Source: Larix kaempferi (lineage: Eukaryota > Streptophyta > Pinopsida > Pinales > Pinaceae). Taken from it: DNA of 64,000 nt. The translations under genes and the position numbers were made by a program. The stretch spans positions 124,001 through 188,000 of the forward strand of contig BSBM01001068.1 in the NCBI GenBank assembly GCA_027924585.1. The letters are read 5' to 3'. This document shows, piece after piece, positions 58,881 to 64,000 of this stretch (positions are counted from its first letter, which is position 1; each line of letters begins with the position of its first letter). The notes under the pieces are model-generated. The model did not search any database, was not told the origin of the DNA, and saw nothing but the letters and a program-made list of their open reading frames with translations.

Positions 58881-58895
58881 TGATCCACGACCACA

Positions 58896-59526
58896 GAGTA
58901 TCATCCTGATACTTACCATACATCATCCTGATGTACACATGATCATCCTGATCATCATCACTGCATCGTCCTGATGCATATCATTTGGAGCAACATCCTG
59001 AAGCTCATCATCCATGATCATCCTGATCATACACTGCATCCATATGATGCATACCAAGTATCTACCTGATACATATCATCATGATCCACCTGATCATACA
59101 CTGTATCCACCTGATACCTAGATACACACTGTATCTACCTGATACATATCAATATACATGATCTACCTGATCATACAACTTATCCACCTGATACATATAC
59201 AGATACAAGGTCCAAGCATCCAACATGATGCATACATACATAAATGATCCAGCTGATCATATCCAACATCCAACATGATGCGTACATACATAAATGATCC
59301 AACTGATCATATATAGCATCCAACATGATGCATACATACATAAATGATCCAACTGATCATATACAACATCAACATGATGTGTACATACATAAATGATCCA
59401 ACTGATCATATCCAGCATCCAACATGATGTGTACATACATAAATGATCCAATAGATCATATCCATCATCCAACATGATGCGTACATACATATACAAAGCA
59501 GTAACTGGAGCATCGTCCTGATGCTC
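58896..59526 (-). repeat. Element C hairpin array
   Basis: It begins with GAGTATC-atcct-GATACTt (one end base changed) and ends with GAGCATC-gtcct-GATGCTC (59508-59526). Between them come TACATC/GATGTA, ATGATC/GATCAT, TGCATC/GATGCA and TGTATC/GATACA hairpins. Six or so tandem units of about 56-63 bp with paired GATC and GCATC hairpins follow. The order of hairpin types parallels that in A and B. Confidence 0.87.
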
Positions 59527-59606
59527 ATCATCCAGCACTTACATCCACATCCATGTGGAGGATCCTCCTTCCAACATGCTTGGAATGGATTCTGCAAATG
59601 TGTCCA

Positions 59607-62600
59607 TCACTTCTTCCTCGAAGTGTCATCAATCTGAAGAACACCAAGCCTCTCTCTGAAGTACTCGAACTTCACTCTGGCTAGTGTTTTCATTAGCACA
59701 TCTGTAATCTGCTCGTCCGTCGCAACATACAGGAGCTTCACTGCTCCTCTTTGCACAATATCCCTGATATAGTGGTATTTGATCTCTATGTGTTTCGACT
59801 TGTCGTGAAACATTGGGTTCTCAGACAACTTCACACAACTCTGGTTTTCACAAAAGATACCAGTAGTCTCCAGTGGGAGATCAAATAACTCTAACAGTAG
59901 CTTCCGAAGCCATACTGCCTCACAACTAGCCGAACAGGTTGCAACATACTCTGCCTTAGCTGTACTTAGTGCTACGTAGGACTGCTTCCTGCTAAACCAA
60001 GAGATCACACCTGATCCCATACTGAAGCAGCACCCAGATGTGCTCTTCCTATCTGCAGCACTGCCTGCCCAATTTGAATCAACATAACCTTGCAGGTTAA
60101 ACTTTTGATTTGCTTCATACTTGAGCCCATAATCAACTGTACCCTTCGTGTACCTTAGAATATGCTTTATAGCAACCAGGTGAACACTCCTCGGATCCGT
60201 CAGGAACTGGCTCAATGTGTTGACCGCAAAGCAAATATCTGGTCTCGTGTTCGTTAGGTACATCAAGGACCCAATCATCTGACGATACATAGAGACATCA
60301 GTTGGCTCAGATAAAGCATCACATAGAAGCTTCAGATTCGATGCCATAGGTGTGGCTGTGGCCTTGCAATCCATCATCCTGAACCTCTTCAGGATATCTA
60401 CAGTATACTTCCTTGTCCAAGGAAGATACTATCTGCACTCTACCACACCTCCATACCTAGGAAATAGTGCATCATTCCCAAGTCCTTCATATCGAACTCG
60501 GGAGCAAGCTTCCTCTTTGTATCGGCAATCAATCTGTCATCTCCTGTTACAAACAATTAATCTACATACAGGAGTAGAATCACAGGATTTCCTTCCTCAA
60601 CTTTGTAGTAAAGGTTGGAATCTTCTTTACTCTTGGTAAAGCCCAAACTAGATAGGAAACTGTCCATCCTACCATACCAGCTTCTGGGAGCTTGCTTCAA
60701 GCCATACAAGGATTTCTTCAATCTGCACACATGTGACTCCTTGTCATGTGTTTCAAAACCGAGTGGCTGCTCCACATACACTTCCTGTTCAACTACACCA
60801 TTCAAGATGGCAGTCTTGACATCCATCTGGTGTATCTTCCATTTCATCGCTGCAACCAGGGAAAGTACTGATCTGATGGAAGTGTACCTGGCTATAGGAG
60901 CAAAAGTTTCTTCATAGTCTATTCCCTCTTTCTGAGAGAAGCCACGAGCTACAAATCTTGCCTTGTATTTCTCTATGCTGCCATCTGCAGCATGCTTGAT
61001 CTTGTAGATCCATTTGGAAGTCACAATAGACTTCTCTTCAGGTCTTGGGACAACATCCCAAACATCATTCTTCATTATTGATTGGTATTCTTCGACCATG
61101 ACATCCTTCCATTCTTTCTTTTCCACTGCTTCTTTATAATTGGAAGGTTCTTTGTTCATGATATCACAGAGTAAAGCAACATAGCTGGTATGAGATCTAG
61201 TTCTCTTCTTTGCTCTGTGTTCTTCTTCTGGAATGCCAAATCTTTCTGCATCTTGAATGAGCTCTCTAGCCCATGTAGGTTTCCTCTTGTGAGAGTCCTT
61301 CTCACGAGGTGGATCTACAAGTTCTTGTGGATCTTCAATTTCACGATCAACATTTGGAATTGCTTCAGTCATGGTAGTGTCTTGAAATCTAGTTTCCTTG
61401 GTTTCTTCATAATCTTCAGCAGGTGTCTTTCTTGATTTGATGAATGCTGAGTTTTCATCAAATGTCACATCCCTACTGACATCAATCTTCTTGAACTTTG
61501 GAAAGTATATTCTGTAATCCTTTGAGCTTTCACTGTAACCCACAAAGATACCCTTCTTTCCTGAAGGATGTAGCTTGGTCCTCTTTTCCTTTGGGACATG
61601 AGTGTATACTGGACAACCAAATATTCTGAGATGGCTGACTTTAGGTTTCTTACCAGAGAAGACCTCTTCTGGTGTCTTGTTGTCCAATATCTTGTGGGGT
61701 GTTCTGTTCTACACATATACAGCTGTTCTAGCTGCTTCTGCCCATAGATGCATAGGTAGATCCTAGTCATGCAGCATTGCCCTTGCTGCTTCCATGATTG
61801 TTCTATTCTTTCTTTCTGCAACTCCATTCTGTTGTGGATTGTAAGGAGAAGTCAACTCCCTCTTAATCCCTAAATCACTGCATAGCTTCTTGAAGTCACC
61901 TGAGGTGAATTCTCCACCATTGTCAGATCTGAATGTTTTGATCTTCTTAACAGTTTGGTTATCCATCAAGGTTTTGAATTCCTTGAACTTATCAAATACT
62001 TCATCTTTATTCTTCAAGAAGTAAACCCAAGTCTTCCTGGAGAAGTCATCAATGAAAGAGACATAGTAAACATACCCACTCAGATAATTGGATGACATAT
62101 GACCGCATACATCGGAGTGGATGATTTCCAAGATACCTTTTTCCTTGCTTTCACTGCTTGGAAATGCCTTCTTAATGTTATTTCCTTTTGCACATCCTTT
62201 GCAAACACCTTCATGCTTGGTCTTAATTTAAGGAAGACCTTCTACAACCTTACTTGCAATTGGTAATGCTCTGTAGTGCATATGTGCAAGTCTTCTACGC
62301 CAAAGTTCACTTGGATCCATGGAATCATGCACCATGGCATGTTTAGGTTGTCCCTTCAATTTATACAAGCCTCCCTCTTGCTCTCCAATCGCTATTGCAT
62401 CATCGATAGTTTTACCTTTTGGCCACATTAGAACTTGGCCATCCACAAATGCAACCCTCATACCTTTTGCATCCAATGCAGATATGGAGAGTAGGTTATT
62501 CTTGAGCCCAGGTACATAAATGACTTCTTTCATCTTCAAAGATTTTCCAGAATCTAGGTTGTAGGAGGCTTCACCACTTCCTTTGATGGGGTATTGATAG

Positions 62601-62865
62601 TCATCCCCAAGTTTCACTTTATGGGGTGATTCATGTTTAGATAGATTTACAAAATATTCTTTAAACCCAGTCATGTGTTTAGAAGCCCCACTGTCAATAA
62701 GCCAATCATTACAACCATGGGAGATAGTACCTGTGAGAGCAGAGATTAGAACATACTCTTCTTCACTTGATGAGTCATCATCACTTTCTACCCTAACCTT
62801 CTTCTTTGGAGGTTCATCATCTTCGACAGCATGAGCATGGAACTTTCTTTTGCTGCCCTTCTTTG
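59607..62865 (-). pseudogene. Element C pol pseudogene (protease to RNase H)
   Basis: Compared with element B, all domains are present but broken. The protease region (DSGAS) lies near 62700. The integrase HHCC site is altered to RRRLAH, while core HSDVCG retains the first catalytic Asp. A stop follows VEGLP near 62227, and two more flank the integrase end near 61762 and 61711. Reverse transcriptase keeps QMDVKTAILNG, but the second Asp of YVDD is replaced by a stop (YVD then TAA, near 60556), and a frame change follows. RNase H is open from 60377 to 59607. No active protein could result. Confidence 0.93.
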
Positions 62866-63249
62866 TGATGAACCTGCAATAATTAATTAATGCAAATACA
62901 CGAGATATCAGAAATAATAGACTCAGAATCACTTTTATATTGATCACGGGCCACTTCGAGGGAGCAACCTCCTTTGAGCAAGCTCAATACAATTAACTTC
63001 ACGGTGCCTTCAATGAGCTCAACACACACTTATATACTAAGTCTATGCCCAATACTATGAGTCAAAACCATGGGACATATAATACTACGAGACGACTTAC
63101 AAAGCATATGCGTCCAATACTATGGGTCAATACTATGGGCTAATATAAACTACGGATCAACAAATACTACGGGATGACTTACAAAGCATATGCGTCCAAC
63201 AACAATATACTAACATAGTAAAGAGAAGGGTTGACATAGGTTCCTAACA
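62866..63249 (-). repeat. 3-prime LTR of a Ty3/gypsy element inserted in element C
   Basis: On the minus strand it runs TGTTAGGAACC to AGGTTCATCA, 384 bp with TG...CA ends. TAAGGGAGAGGGGA immediately upstream (63263-63250) is the polypurine tract. A TATATAAGTG word (minus strand, near 63035) may be its TATA box. A block with GACTTACAAAGCATATGCGT occurs twice, about 80 bp apart, inside it. The 5 bases CTTTG at 62861-62865 would be the target duplication; the partner is outside the window. Confidence 0.85.
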
Positions 63250-63264
63250 TCCCCTCTCCCTTAG
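63250..63264 (-). promoter_or_regulatory. Polypurine tract of the Ty3 element
   Basis: The purine run on the minus strand directly precedes the LTR start, marking the plus-strand primer. Confidence 0.8.
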
Positions 63265-63278
63265 AAAAAGCTTTGTCC

Positions 63279-64000
63279 TCAAAGCTTTGGTTGGAGAAAT
63301 TGCTGCAGAATTTGAAGGAGTGGTTCCCCAGTAGCATCCTCGGGTTGCATTTCGGGACACTGACGCCTTTGGAGTGTCAAGGAGGATTTGGAAGGATGTA
63401 GATGAAGAAGAACCCTGTCAGCTATGTGGAAAATGCGCTCAGAATGGTGCTGATCGGCTTGTTGTTTCAGGCGAATTCTGGCCATGTGAAGATTGTCCTG
63501 CAGAATGAGAAGAATCTGATCACGGTTGCGAAGAACCGAGTCAATTTCCTGAACTAGGGAGCTACTAAGGGTGTATGGAAGAAGAATTGGCGGTGTTTTT
63601 CCATAGACTGCTGCATATGGTGTCCTTTGAGATGCAGTATTGTACCACCAGAGCGCTGCTAGGAAATCCATAGAAATAGTTGGCCAAAGCTGTGTAGGGA
63701 TGGGAAAGGGTTGGAGCAATCCCGAAAGGAGTGTCGTTTCACCCTTGTTGACTTGGAAAGTATCATCGTCAGCCACCATCTGTTGAATTGTCATTTTTAG
63801 TCCCTGCCAAAAGAAGTTACGTTGTTCCCGGTCATACATTTTGTAGAACCTAGAGTGCCCTGTTGATGAAGAAGCATGGAGTTCATAGAAGAGAGAGCCC
63901 TGTTGAACATATTGCAACCAATTTGGAACAAGCAAAGAAAGAGATGTAAGAGAAACTGGGTCATCAATTGTGCGAGAAGGAGCATCTTCCACCATATTGT
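63279..64000 (-). pseudogene. Ty3/gypsy pol C-terminus with deleted integrase core
   Basis: The frame, cut by the window edge, starts in the integrase zinc region (STGHSRFYKMYDR, FFWQGLKMTIQQMV). It continues through LLQPFPIPTQLWPTISMDF, then jumps directly to LWWYNTASQRTPYAAVYGK, which normally lies after the catalytic core. Most of the D,D(35)E core is therefore missing although the frame stays open. Next comes the usual helical region (LRNRDQILLILQDNLHMA), then the GDxV-like box as IADRVLLHLHP. It ends after a short tail about 15 bp before the polypurine tract. No chromodomain is visible. The zinc-binding Cys pair is also lost (ADDDTFQVNK). It cannot make an active integrase. Confidence 0.88.

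Larger units (their letters stand above)
57503..62865 (-). mobile_element. Element C: Copia element of the B family, interrupted
   Basis: Its 3-prime LTR is at 57503-58109 (607 bp) and closely resembles the LTRs of B. CTCCCTCGT at 58110 is the complement of its polypurine tract. Going right (upstream in the element) come repeat array 1, the hairpin array, and pol back to the start of the protease region. At 62865 the sequence switches to the LTR of a Ty3 element. The rest of gag, the leader and the 5-prime LTR lie beyond the window. The base order left of 57503 (ATCTG) should be its target duplication. Confidence 0.93.

Overview
This is eukaryotic, nuclear plant DNA. It is AT-rich and intron-bearing, dominated by nested long-terminal-repeat (LTR) retrotransposons, satellites, LINE debris and a hAT element, with only remnants of host genes. 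The retrotransposons use initiator-Met-tRNA primer sites and plant Copia-type polyproteins, and there is a decayed plant-type pentatricopeptide-repeat (PPR) gene. The PPR wording and the repeat load suggest a large-genome land plant, possibly a gymnosperm, but the species cannot be fixed from sequence alone. No intact host gene with a recognisable function was found.

Layout. 1-1573: a 16-bp minisatellite of about 94 units. 1.6-9.4 kb: low-information DNA with two possible small spliced genes (1929-2387 plus; 8752-9370 minus) and a tRNA-Leu-like SINE head. 9.75-11.76 kb: PPR pseudogene. 11.8-17.4 kb: unassigned, with small tandem duplications and a CpG-rich patch. 17371-20163: element D, a 2.8-kb non-autonomous LTR element carrying one unfamiliar open reading frame. 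23210-29949: element A, a decayed Copia element (TSD AGTGG) that sits in a possible host exon. 31255-39919: element B, the best-preserved Copia element (TSD ACATT), inserted in a hexapeptide-repeat sequence and itself carrying a nested 1.4-kb solo LTR (TSD GGCAC). 41.6-45.9 kb: two satellite-like arrays, one of about 360 bp and one of about 170-210 bp. 48.4-51.1 kb: LINE fragments with a SINE-like insertion. 53257-55470: a hAT element with a perfect 8-bp TSD and a promoter-plus-exon-like interior. 56.3-57.5 kb: probable end of a Ty3 LTR with primer site. 57503-62865: element C, a Copia element of the same family as B, interrupted in gag by a Ty3/gypsy element (62866 to the window end) whose integrase core is deleted.

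Elements A, B and C form related Copia subfamilies, all transcribed on the minus strand. Each has, between pol and the polypurine tract, two tandem modules. The pol-proximal one is an array of short hairpins of the form N(2-4)-ATC-loop-GAT-N'(2-4). Its outer arm bases differ from hairpin to hairpin and mostly remain complementary. This pattern in all three elements is the strongest candidate for an undescribed structure in the window. The host-gene traces (PPR pseudogene, hexapeptide-repeat relic, possible interrupted exon) describe a region that has been progressively taken apart by insertions.
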